A stretch of DNA of 9,101 nt from Deltaproteobacteria bacterium. Lineage in GTDB: Bacteria; Desulfobacterota; Desulfofervidia; Desulfofervidales; DG-60. Of this stretch, positions 1 through 5,627 are shown one piece after another (the first letter of the stretch is position 1; each line of letters starts with the position of its first letter). Under the pieces are notes generated by a model. It saw nothing but the letters and a program-made list of their open reading frames with translations, was not told where the DNA came from and searched no databases. The stretch spans positions 1-9,101 of the forward strand of contig JAGGTC010000011.1 of NCBI GenBank assembly GCA_021163945.1, written 5' to 3'. The position numbers and the translations under genes were made by a program.

Positions 1-377
1 TTTACTTCATCAATCCTTTTCAGTAAATCAGCATGGATAGCATCTATCCTTGCATTTAATTCTTCCCTTACTCTATCTATCCTTTTATTTACTTCATCAA
101 TCCTTTTTAATAAGTCAGCATGGATGGCATCTATCCTTTTATTTGTCTCATCAATCCTTTTATTTGTCTCATCAATCCTTTTATTTGTCCCATCTATCCG
201 TCTACTCTGGTCTGCCAAGTGGATGTTTACATCATCAAGCCTTCTGTTTACATCATCAAGTCGCTTGTTAATGAAGGAAAGATAGTTTTTTATCTCTTTA
301 TTTTCTTCTTTAATCCTCCCCAATTCAGGTAGAATTAGCTCCTTAAAGGTGTTGGTGATAACCTCTTTTAGTTCCAC
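1..377 (-). CDS. Coiled-coil repeat protein of KRID heptads, C-terminus beyond window edge
   Basis: The first 125 codons are visible, read leftwards from a GTG at 377. The start is supported by an AGGAGG ribosome binding site six bases upstream (384-389). About 35 charged, probably helical residues (start VELKEVITNTFKELILPELG) lead into a long heptad region: LDDVNRR, then tandem KRIDETN units, then a 29-residue unit (containing AIHADLLKRIDEVNKRID) that begins again before the edge. Hydrophobic I/L/V at regular heptad positions with K/R/E/D between them indicates an extended coiled coil. No signal peptide, membrane segment or catalytic motif is visible. The gene lies downstream of the caspase-like gene on the same strand, separated by the 7 bp repeat array, so co-transcription is uncertain. 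I do not recognise a named family. A structural, scaffold or oligomerisation role is inference. The end is missing. Confidence 0.75.
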   Translation of the reverse strand, partial: MELKEVITNTFKELILPELGRIKEENKEIKNYLSFINKRLDDVNRRLDDVNIHLADQSRRIDGTNKRIDETNKRIDETNKRIDAIHADLLKRIDEVNKRIDRVREELNARIDAIHADLLKRIDEV

Positions 378-383
378 CCTCTT

Positions 384-389
384 CCTCCT
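384..389 (-). promoter_or_regulatory. Strong Shine-Dalgarno site for the coiled-coil gene
   Basis: The minus strand reads AGGAGG, then AAGAGG, then GTG. This perfect anti-16S match with a 6 nt spacer decides the GTG start at 377. Upstream on the minus strand, TATATT (402-397) with TTGATT 15 bp further up (423-418) could be a weak promoter, but the spacer is short and I do not call it. Confidence 0.75.
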
Positions 390-424
390 TGGAAAAAATA
401 TACTTAAAAAGAGAAAAAATCAAG

Positions 425-585
425 CCTTGGCCCTTAGTTCGTAGTCCTTAGTCCTTAGTCCTTAGTCCCTAGTCCCTAGTCCGTAGTCCGTAGTCCTTAG
501 TCCCTAGTCCTTAGTCTCTGGTGCTTAGTCCCTGGTCCTTAGTCCGTAGTGCTTGGTGCTTAATGCTTGGTCCTTAGTGCTTTGA
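425..585. repeat. Heptanucleotide tandem array, about 23 units, consensus CCTTAGT (plus) / ACTAAGG (minus)
   Basis: From 432 to 578 the sequence divides without any indel into 21 units of exactly 7 bp. Degenerate units flank it at 425-431 (CCTTGGC) and 579-585 (GCTTTGA). The unit types are CCTTAGT (8), CCCTAGT (3), CCGTAGT (3), GCTTGGT (2), and single TCGTAGT, CTCTGGT, GCTTAGT, CCCTGGT and GCTTAAT. Variation falls mainly at positions 1 (C/G), 3 (T/C/G) and 5 (A/G), while the final GT is nearly fixed. Because 7 is not a multiple of 3 and most units carry TAG, all three plus-strand frames are closed repeatedly; ACTAAGG and ACTAGGG units do the same on the minus strand. The array is therefore non-coding. 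It fills most of the 218 bp gap between the caspase-like stop and the coiled-coil start. Confidence 0.95.
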
Positions 586-595
586 ACGTTGGAAT

Positions 596-1762
596 CTAAA
601 AGAGATAGGCCCGAATCCTGCTGTGGTGCAGTTCACCTTTAAATTTTACGTTACTTATATCTGTTCCTTCGATTGTCAGAGTCGCTTCATCTAAAGTTGG
701 TAACTTTGGATATTTATGACTGGTAAGTTCTAACATAAAGGGATATAGGTTAGAACCTGTATGAGCATAACCTTTTAGCACTGCACTTTCCGGATATCCC
801 TCTGGATATGTTTCCCAGTTGCTCCAACTTGCTTTTGTTACTATAAGATATCCCTCCTTTTCCCCAATAGAAAAGCGACCAATTCCTGTTGCCCGTGCAA
901 AAGTGTCTGGATCCGCTGCCGGAACCCTCTGTGTCACTTTAAGCACAAGTTGACCACCTGCCTTAGAGTTATAGGTATCTGGGTCCAGAAACATCCAACC
1001 TGGGTATTGATCATCAATTTCAGGTAACTGTACTAGCTCTGGGATGCTTGTTTCTACCGCTATCCAGGCATCCTTAAATGATTCCTCAACAGATTTGCCC
1101 ACCTCAAGGCATTCTATAAAAGTCTTACTAAAAATAGAATATCCTCTTCCATCTTCCTCACGAATAAAACCTAATGTCAGGTCACTTGTGCTAGTGACCA
1201 CTACCCTGCCTAGAGCAGTAACACCTCTAAAGAAATCTTCCATATCTCCTGCAAAACAACTATCAAAAACAAGCAAGGTCTTTTTTGATTTTACTTGTGA
1301 AAATAGCTCACCAATTTCAGAACAGGACATTGGGGCATCATATAAACAAATGGCAGATTCCAATCCGGAAAGTAGCAAAACACCATGTCCACAAAAGTAA
1401 AAAAACACAGAACAGTCTTCTTGGGTTGGCATGCTCCTGATGGCCTCACTCACTGCATCATATGTTGCCGCCTCATTATCAAGTCTTATAACCGTATAAC
1501 CACAAGATTCAAGGAGGCCCTCTAGCTCATCCTCTAACCAAGTGAAATCAGGTAAGTCACCTTCCTCACCAGGATAATCCCATATCCCTACAAGAATGGC
1601 ATACTTGCCGCTTAAAGGCCTTGGTGCAAGGTCATAAAAATACATAGACCACCCGGGTAGGATATCATGTTCTAACCCCAGCCGTGGAAATGCCTTAACA
1701 CTTGAAGTCATTACAAAAATTATTGCCAGCGCCAAAACTGCAATAACAATTCCTCTTTTCAT
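596..1762 (-). CDS. Exported caspase-like cysteine protease (peptidase C14 family)
   Basis: This 388-residue protein starts with a typical export signal: MKR, a hydrophobic stretch at about 5-18, and a likely signal peptidase I site after V-K-A (22-24). It is therefore predicted to act outside the cytoplasmic membrane. The caspase-fold domain spans roughly 52-265. It begins with the C14-type strand KYAILVGI (53-60), has the catalytic histidine in FFYFCGHG (His126), and the nucleophile in LLVFDSCFAGD (Cys169). Both members of the dyad are present, so it looks active. Residues about 266-388 form a separate domain of probable beta character (GGQLVLKVTQRV, ATLTIEGTD), perhaps for substrate or envelope binding; its family is unknown to me. 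The ATG has an AGGAGG site 7 nt upstream and sits 25 bp after the retropepsin-like gene, suggesting one operon. The natural substrate is unknown. The alternative is a C13/legumain-like call, but the N-terminal strand favours C14. Confidence 0.85.
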   Translation of the reverse strand: MKRGIVIAVLALAIIFVMTSSVKAFPRLGLEHDILPGWSMYFYDLAPRPLSGKYAILVGIWDYPGEEGDLPDFTWLEDELEGLLESCGYTVIRLDNEAATYDAVSEAIRSMPTQEDCSVFFYFCGHGVLLLSGLESAICLYDAPMSCSEIGELFSQVKSKKTLLVFDSCFAGDMEDFFRGVTALGRVVVTSTSDLTLGFIREEDGRGYSIFSKTFIECLEVGKSVEESFKDAWIAVETSIPELVQLPEIDDQYPGWMFLDPDTYNSKAGGQLVLKVTQRVPAADPDTFARATGIGRFSIGEKEGYLIVTKASWSNWETYPEGYPESAVLKGYAHTGSNLYPFMLELTSHKYPKLPTLDEATLTIEGTDISNVKFKGELHHSRIRAYLF

Positions 1763-1769
1763 CTTCCTT

Positions 1770-1775
1770 CCTCCT
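1770..1775 (-). promoter_or_regulatory. Strong Shine-Dalgarno site for the caspase-like gene
   Basis: The minus strand reads AAAAAGGAGG, then AAGGAAG, then ATG. A full AGGAGG core lies 7 nt before the start codon at 1762. It supports that start and independent initiation within the two-protease operon. Confidence 0.75.
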
Positions 1776-1787
1776 TTTTATTTAATT

Positions 1788-2141
1788 TTAAAATAACAAA
1801 ATTTCTGTTTTCTCAATCTTTCCTGTCCTTGGATCTACTTTGAAGGCCAAGGCCTCAAGGGTTAAGACACCTATCAAGACACGATCTAATTTTTCACTTA
1901 TAAGCACTTCTGTTACCGCCTTTTCACCAAGTATCTCAATTATTAGATAGGAAACAGCCATTTCCTCTTCACCGCTTGCCGTTCTAACCTTTCTTCTAGT
2001 AATATGAGAAAGCTTCAGCTTTTCAGCCAAGCTTAGGGGAATTGTTGTAAAAGTAGCACCAGTATCTACTAAGGCCTCTAACACCACGCCTTCATTAGTA
2101 ACAGGGCTTATCAATTTGGTATTAACATGTACATGTCCCAT
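1788..2141 (-). CDS. Small retropepsin-like (clan AA) aspartic protease
   Basis: This 117-residue single-domain protein has the clan AA active-site motif LVDTGATFTTIP (25-35 region), with catalytic Asp26 followed by Thr-Gly-Ala. A flap-like hydrophilic turn, RTASGEEE, lies at 53-60. The C-terminal strand motif VLIGVLTLEALAFKVDP (88-103) matches the conserved 'iG...Le' end of these proteins. One-domain members of this type must dimerise to give two catalytic aspartates. Family knowledge: it resembles the small prokaryotic group annotated 'clan AA aspartic protease, AF_0612 family', whose substrates are unknown. No signal peptide is visible, so it should be cytoplasmic, unlike the downstream caspase-like protein. 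It heads the minus-strand unit; its ATG follows a TATAAT -10 box so closely that the mRNA should be leaderless or nearly so. Confidence 0.85.
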   Translation of the reverse strand: MGHVHVNTKLISPVTNEGVVLEALVDTGATFTTIPLSLAEKLKLSHITRRKVRTASGEEEMAVSYLIIEILGEKAVTEVLISEKLDRVLIGVLTLEALAFKVDPRTGKIEKTEILLF

Positions 2142-2149
2142 TTATTGCC

Positions 2150-2177
2150 ATTATAATCCCTTTCATTATCTTTTCAA
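2150..2177 (-). promoter_or_regulatory. Sigma-70-like promoter of the retropepsin/caspase unit
   Basis: On the minus strand, TTGAAA (2177-2172) lies 16 bp from a perfect TATAAT (2155-2150). Transcription would start near 2143, only a couple of bases before the ATG at 2141, predicting a leaderless or nearly leaderless message. No Shine-Dalgarno sequence precedes this ATG. Confidence 0.65.
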
Positions 2178-2180
2178 ACC

Positions 2181-2209
2181 TTGACAGGATAGGTATTTAG
2201 GTGCATAAT
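2181..2209 (+). promoter_or_regulatory. Sigma-70-like promoter of the DUF458 gene
   Basis: A perfect TTGACA (2181-2186), a 17 bp spacer, and CATAAT (2204-2209) give a near-consensus promoter. Start of transcription is expected around 2215-2217, right at the ATG at 2218, so the mRNA is predicted leaderless. It stands back-to-back with the divergent protease promoter; the two -35 boxes are 3 bp apart. Confidence 0.7.
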
Positions 2210-2217
2210 GCCTCAAA

Positions 2218-2715
2218 ATGGAGCTTGGAAAGGAATTAGATAAGAGGTTTATAAGCCCAAGCCGTGGTATGTTGAGTCTAAATGAGGTCACGGATATCAT
2301 TGTAAAGGGGGTCCATGAAGAGCCAGAAAATTATCGTCTGATTGTAGGGACAGACTCCAAAAACCACAATAGCTACTTTTCTTATGTTACAGTTATTATC
2401 CTCTATCGGATAGGGAAGGGGGGCATCTATTTTTATCAAAGACACAGAAGTGAGATAGGGAAATATAGCCTGCAGGCCAGTATATTTCATGAGACTGCCT
2501 TAAGCCTTGCAACGGCAGCAGAGGTTGATGATCTACTTAAGAAAAAGGGTATATCCAATCTAAAGATAGAGATACACTCTGATATAGGCAATAATGGAAA
2601 GACAAAGGAGCTTATCCAGGAGGTAGTCTCTTGGATAAATGCATCAGGCTATACACCATATGTAAAGCCTGAGAGTTTTGGGGCAAGTACTGTAGCCGAT
2701 AAATATACGGATTAG
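2218..2715 (+). CDS. DUF458 / YkuK-type RNase H-fold protein
   Basis: This 165-residue protein matches the DUF458 family (Bacillus YkuK-like, predicted RNase H-like fold). The first strand carries GTDSK (44-48, Asp46). Conserved positions follow in FHETALSLA (Glu92), in IHSDIGNNGKTKEL (His120, Asp122), and in a C-terminal GASTVADKYT (Asp161). Four spaced acidic residues fit an RNase H-type metal site, so nuclease activity is plausible but unproven for the family. Length and C-terminal motif suggest it is complete. The ATG at 2218 is the first in-frame start after a stop codon at 2206-2208. It lacks a Shine-Dalgarno sequence but lies just after a strong promoter, consistent with leaderless expression. 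It diverges from the protease unit, and its stop lies one base from the stop of the converging transporter gene. Confidence 0.88.
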   Translation: MELGKELDKRFISPSRGMLSLNEVTDIIVKGVHEEPENYRLIVGTDSKNHNSYFSYVTVIILYRIGKGGIYFYQRHRSEIGKYSLQASIFHETALSLATAAEVDDLLKKKGISNLKIEIHSDIGNNGKTKELIQEVVSWINASGYTPYVKPESFGASTVADKYTD

Positions 2716-2716
2716 C

Positions 2717-4207
2717 CTATCTATTAAATACCCACGCTGGGACTGTGTAACCCCCTAAAAAAATCCTACCAAATATACTAATGCAGGCAATAATTAAGAT
2801 TATCCCCAAAATATTTAAAATTGTACCTATCTTTGCCATGTCAGATACCTTGAGGGTACCTAGGCCAAAGATAATGGCATTGGGTGGTGTTGAGACAGGC
2901 AGCATAAATGCACAGGATGCAGAGAGGGTGGCCGGGATCATAAAAAATAATGGGTTTGACTTTATACTTACGCTTACCCCTGCCACAATAGGTAAAATCA
3001 TCTGGGTGCTTGCGGTATTTGATGTAAATTGGGTCAAAATCATCATAAATACACAAACGGCTATCATAATCAGGATGGGATGAAGAAATGATAGGCCCTC
3101 TAGTTGTCTCCCAAACCACGCCGATAGGCCTGAGCTTTCAAAGCCAGCCGCAAGGGCAAAGCCCCCTCCAAAGAGCAGGACAATCCCCCATGGAAGCTGT
3201 GATGCGGTCTCCCAGTCCATAATTGTCTTATGCCCCTTTGCAGGGATAAAAAAGAGGGGCAGGGCCATGGTTATGGCCACTGTACCATCATCTATAAACC
3301 TTGGGATAGGAAAGATTGAAGACCAGCCAGGTATCTTAAACCCACCAATGGGGATATCCTTCCTTGTAAACCACAGTAGTGCAAGGAGGACAAAGTCAAA
3401 CATTACTATACGCTCTTCAAATGTCATAGGGCCAAGTCTCCTGTATTCATTATAAAACATATCTAGATTTACTTTAAATCTTGTATCTCTACAAAATAGG
3501 AGGACTACCAAAGACCAAGTACATAAGAAAAAGACTACTGAGAGTGGAAAGGCAAAAGAAAACCACTTTGCAAATGAGATCTCAGGGGCCTTTGGGAAAC
3601 AAATAGAAAAGATCTTTACAAATGCCAAATTGGGGGGAGTGCCTATCAGTGTAGCCATCCCCCCAATAGATGCTGCATAGGCAATGCCCAGCAGAAGGCC
3701 TGTAGAGAATCGGGAGACCTCCCTTTCCCCAAAACTCTCTTTTAATTTTGCAATAATGGCCATGGCTATAGGCGCCATTACCATAGTAGCAGCGGTATTT
3801 GAGATCCACATAGATAGGAATGCAGTAGCCCCCATAAATCCAAAGATTGTCTGCCATGGGCTGGCACCTACCTTTAACATAATCTTTAAGGCAATCCTCT
3901 TGTGGAGTCCCCAGCGTTGCATGGCTAGGGCAATGATGAATCCGCCAATAAATAAAAGTATTACATCATTAAAATAGAGGGCAGAGACGACCTTGCCCTT
4001 CATAATACCTAGGAGTGGAAATAGCACTACGGGCAAAAGGGCAGTAACTGCCAAGGGTATGGCCTCTGTAACCCACCAGATGGCCATAAGTAGGGCTACT
4101 GTTGCCGTATATGTGACTTGGGGCCTTTCTGGTTCAAGGTGAAAGAAAAAGACAAATATGATGCTTAAGACAGGTCCAAGGAATAGTGCTGCCCTTTTAA
4201 GGGTCAT
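2717..4207 (-). CDS. SLC13/DASS-family sodium:anion (dicarboxylate- or sulfate-type) symporter
   Basis: This 496-residue polytopic inner-membrane protein has the divalent anion:sodium symporter pattern. The N-terminal WWVTEAIPLAVTALLPVVLF (44-63) is a family hallmark. Two inverted-repeat substrate/Na+ motifs follow: SNTAAT (136-141) with GTPPN (189-193), and SNTAST (396-401) with STPPN (439-443). These conserved Ser-Asn-Thr motifs bind carboxylate and Na+ in characterised relatives such as VcINDY. Many hydrophobic segments run through the protein, with a hydrophilic cytoplasmic loop around 240-268. Substrate cannot be decided from sequence; C4-dicarboxylates, citrate or sulfate are the family options. 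It is the last gene of the pbp operon. Its ATG overlaps the WbqC-like stop by 4 bp (ATGA), and GAGG lies about 10 nt upstream. Confidence 0.93.
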   Translation of the reverse strand: MTLKRAALFLGPVLSIIFVFFFHLEPERPQVTYTATVALLMAIWWVTEAIPLAVTALLPVVLFPLLGIMKGKVVSALYFNDVILLFIGGFIIALAMQRWGLHKRIALKIMLKVGASPWQTIFGFMGATAFLSMWISNTAATMVMAPIAMAIIAKLKESFGEREVSRFSTGLLLGIAYAASIGGMATLIGTPPNLAFVKIFSICFPKAPEISFAKWFSFAFPLSVVFFLCTWSLVVLLFCRDTRFKVNLDMFYNEYRRLGPMTFEERIVMFDFVLLALLWFTRKDIPIGGFKIPGWSSIFPIPRFIDDGTVAITMALPLFFIPAKGHKTIMDWETASQLPWGIVLLFGGGFALAAGFESSGLSAWFGRQLEGLSFLHPILIMIAVCVFMMILTQFTSNTASTQMILPIVAGVSVSIKSNPLFFMIPATLSASCAFMLPVSTPPNAIIFGLGTLKVSDMAKIGTILNILGIILIIACISIFGRIFLGGYTVPAWVFNR

Positions 4208-4899
4208 TTTTTATTGCCCTCTATAATGGCCAATGCCTTTTGCCCACAATTTAGCAATAAATCTACTAAAGAGAGGTTTGGTATAAAATCTCCCCAAAGC
4301 TGTGGATAGACAATGGGCCTAAATGGATAAAACCTTACCTCAATATCCTCCCTTTGAAACAGGTCTTTATTGATGTATTTTTTGGCAGTTGATAGGCCTA
4401 TATAGGCATTTGCACCCAATCTCTTACATATCTCAATAAGTAGTGATTGCCCCTTGGCATCTATATTTAGTGATGAACTCAATATAATGTCCTTTTTTAT
4501 GCCTAGGCTGTCTAAGAGGTAGTTTAAGACAGTTGTGTTTAAATCTATAAGCCTTTTCCACCTTTTATTAAATATCTCTTTAAAGAAATCCAAGTGCTCA
4601 TAAAAATAGGGTGCATTCTTGTAGGCATGAAAAAGGCTTAGGTAGTGTTTTCTCTGCCACTGCCTTTCATTGCATATCTCTACTTGATTTATAAGTTGCA
4701 GCCCCCTACCCTTCTTTAAGACTGGTACTGTAATCCAAAAAGCCCCTGCTTTATTCTTTAGGCGATTCCTATTTAGCCAAGAGGTGCCTAAGGGAAATTG
4801 GACATCATCCAAGAGCACCAAAATGTCTGCCTTTATGACCTTATAAAAGAATCCAGGCCAGGGCATAAAATTTGGTTGGTGGCAGGCAACAGTCAACAT
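4204..4899 (-). CDS. WbqC-family protein
   Basis: This 231-residue protein matches the WbqC-like family along its whole length. It opens with HQPNFMPWPGFFYK (7-20), then has LVLLDDVQF (27-35), WLNRNRLK (41-48) and WITVPV (55-60). Near the end is YPQLWGDFIPNLSLVDLLLN (198-217). Family members often occur in O-antigen or other surface-glycan gene clusters; I cannot assign a reaction. It is predicted cytoplasmic, with no signal peptide or membrane segment. It overlaps the upstream methyltransferase-like gene by 7 bp (ATGTTGA) and the transporter by 4 bp, so the three should be translated together. No good Shine-Dalgarno sequence precedes the ATG, which fits translational coupling. Its place behind a peptidoglycan synthase supports an envelope role by inference. 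Confidence 0.88.
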   Translation of the reverse strand: MLTVACHQPNFMPWPGFFYKVIKADILVLLDDVQFPLGTSWLNRNRLKNKAGAFWITVPVLKKGRGLQLINQVEICNERQWQRKHYLSLFHAYKNAPYFYEHLDFFKEIFNKRWKRLIDLNTTVLNYLLDSLGIKKDIILSSSLNIDAKGQSLLIEICKRLGANAYIGLSTAKKYINKDLFQREDIEVRFYPFRPIVYPQLWGDFIPNLSLVDLLLNCGQKALAIIEGNKK

Positions 4900-5627
4900 A
4901 AGAATTTTTGATAAAGGGCCCTTCTATAAGGAAAATCAATTTTCTCAAAGATTAACCTCATCTTACCGCAGATAGAAGGAGATGCAGGTGTGGAACTAAA
5001 AAACATATCTATAAAAAAGAAAACCCCTCCTAGCTTTAAGACCCTCTCACCAATCTCTAAAAGTCGTTGAATTGTAAGTGTATAGGGAAATAGAGAGAAG
5101 ACGATATCAAAATTATCCCCTACAAATTTTTTGGCATTTTCTATTGTAATCCCCCTTTTTATTGCCCTTAGTCCATATAATCTCTCTATCTCTGGGTCTA
5201 TTTGGGGGTCTACCGCTAGTGTGTCTACCCCCCAGTATCCCAATACCCTGGCCGCCAGAGGCTCCCCTACAAGGCCCCAATTAAAAATCATCTTTTTTCT
5301 TTTATAAAATACCGATCCCTCTCTATAAGAAGGGCCTGCACCGAGTTCTAAGACCCGTGCCCGGTCTATTTCCCAGCCCAAAATCTTCCCAATCCACTCT
5401 AGGGCATCTCTCCATCTCTTTAGATAAAAAGGCTCTTTAAGGAGGAAGTCCTTTTCAGACTCAGGGATCATTGGCAGATTTGGCCAGATGAAAAATTCTA
5501 ATCCCTCCTTGAGGGCCTCTACAAGCCGTAGTGCTACCTCCCCCCCATCCTCATCTGTCAATAGAAATTCACTGCCATATACACATGAGAGGATATGAGA
5601 AATCCTATTAATAACATTATCTTTCAT
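4893..5627 (-). CDS. Probable SAM-dependent methyltransferase
   Basis: This 244-residue protein has a class I methyltransferase-like core after about 85 N-terminal helical residues. Motif I is VLELGAGPS (92-100). An acidic residue ends a second strand, DTLAVDPQ (135-142). A motif IV-like strand is FDIVFSLFPYTL (173-184), and LKLGGVFFFIDMF (198-209) matches the strand after motif VI. The segment between motif I and the second strand (about 100-134) is longer than in minimal methyltransferases and includes KRKKMIFNWG. Target is unknown; a glycan or metabolite is suggested only by the WbqC-like partner. Its ATG overlaps the penicillin-binding protein stop (ATGA, 4 bp) and its end overlaps the WbqC-like start by 7 bp. 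The cytoplasm is its expected location. I am confident of the fold type, less so of activity. Confidence 0.7.
   Translation of the reverse strand: MKDNVINRISHILSCVYGSEFLLTDEDGGEVALRLVEALKEGLEFFIWPNLPMIPESEKDFLLKEPFYLKRWRDALEWIGKILGWEIDRARVLELGAGPSYREGSVFYKRKKMIFNWGLVGEPLAARVLGYWGVDTLAVDPQIDPEIERLYGLRAIKRGITIENAKKFVGDNFDIVFSLFPYTLTIQRLLEIGERVLKLGGVFFFIDMFFSSTPASPSICGKMRLIFEKIDFPYRRALYQKFLC

Noticed and set aside
50..332. Two plus-strand open frames rich in repeated FYLSHQS / FICLINP-like residues
   Set aside because: They are antisense readings of the 21 bp repeats of the minus-strand coiled-coil gene. They have no ribosome binding site and are low-complexity, whereas the minus frame has a perfect AGGAGG and proper heptads.
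425..585. CRISPR array
   Set aside because: Units are 7 bp with no unique spacers; this is a simple tandem array, and no cas genes are nearby.
425..585. Hairpin RNA or transcription terminator formed by the heptamers
   Set aside because: Apart from tiny self-complementary CTAG cores, units are not complementary to each other, so no long stem can form, and there is no T-run after a stem.
1044..1400. Plus-strand frame of 118 codons inside the caspase-like gene
   Set aside because: It is antisense to a gene with clear catalytic motifs, shows no family resemblance and has no ribosome binding site.
596..2141. Type II toxin-antitoxin pair
   Set aside because: The gene sizes, the signal peptide on the second protein and the intact protease motifs in both fit a protease pair better; no antitoxin-like DNA-binding domain is seen.
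2841..3857. Out-of-frame open frames on both strands within the transporter gene
   Set aside because: They are shadows of the long SLC13 frame, which has all family motifs in one uninterrupted frame.
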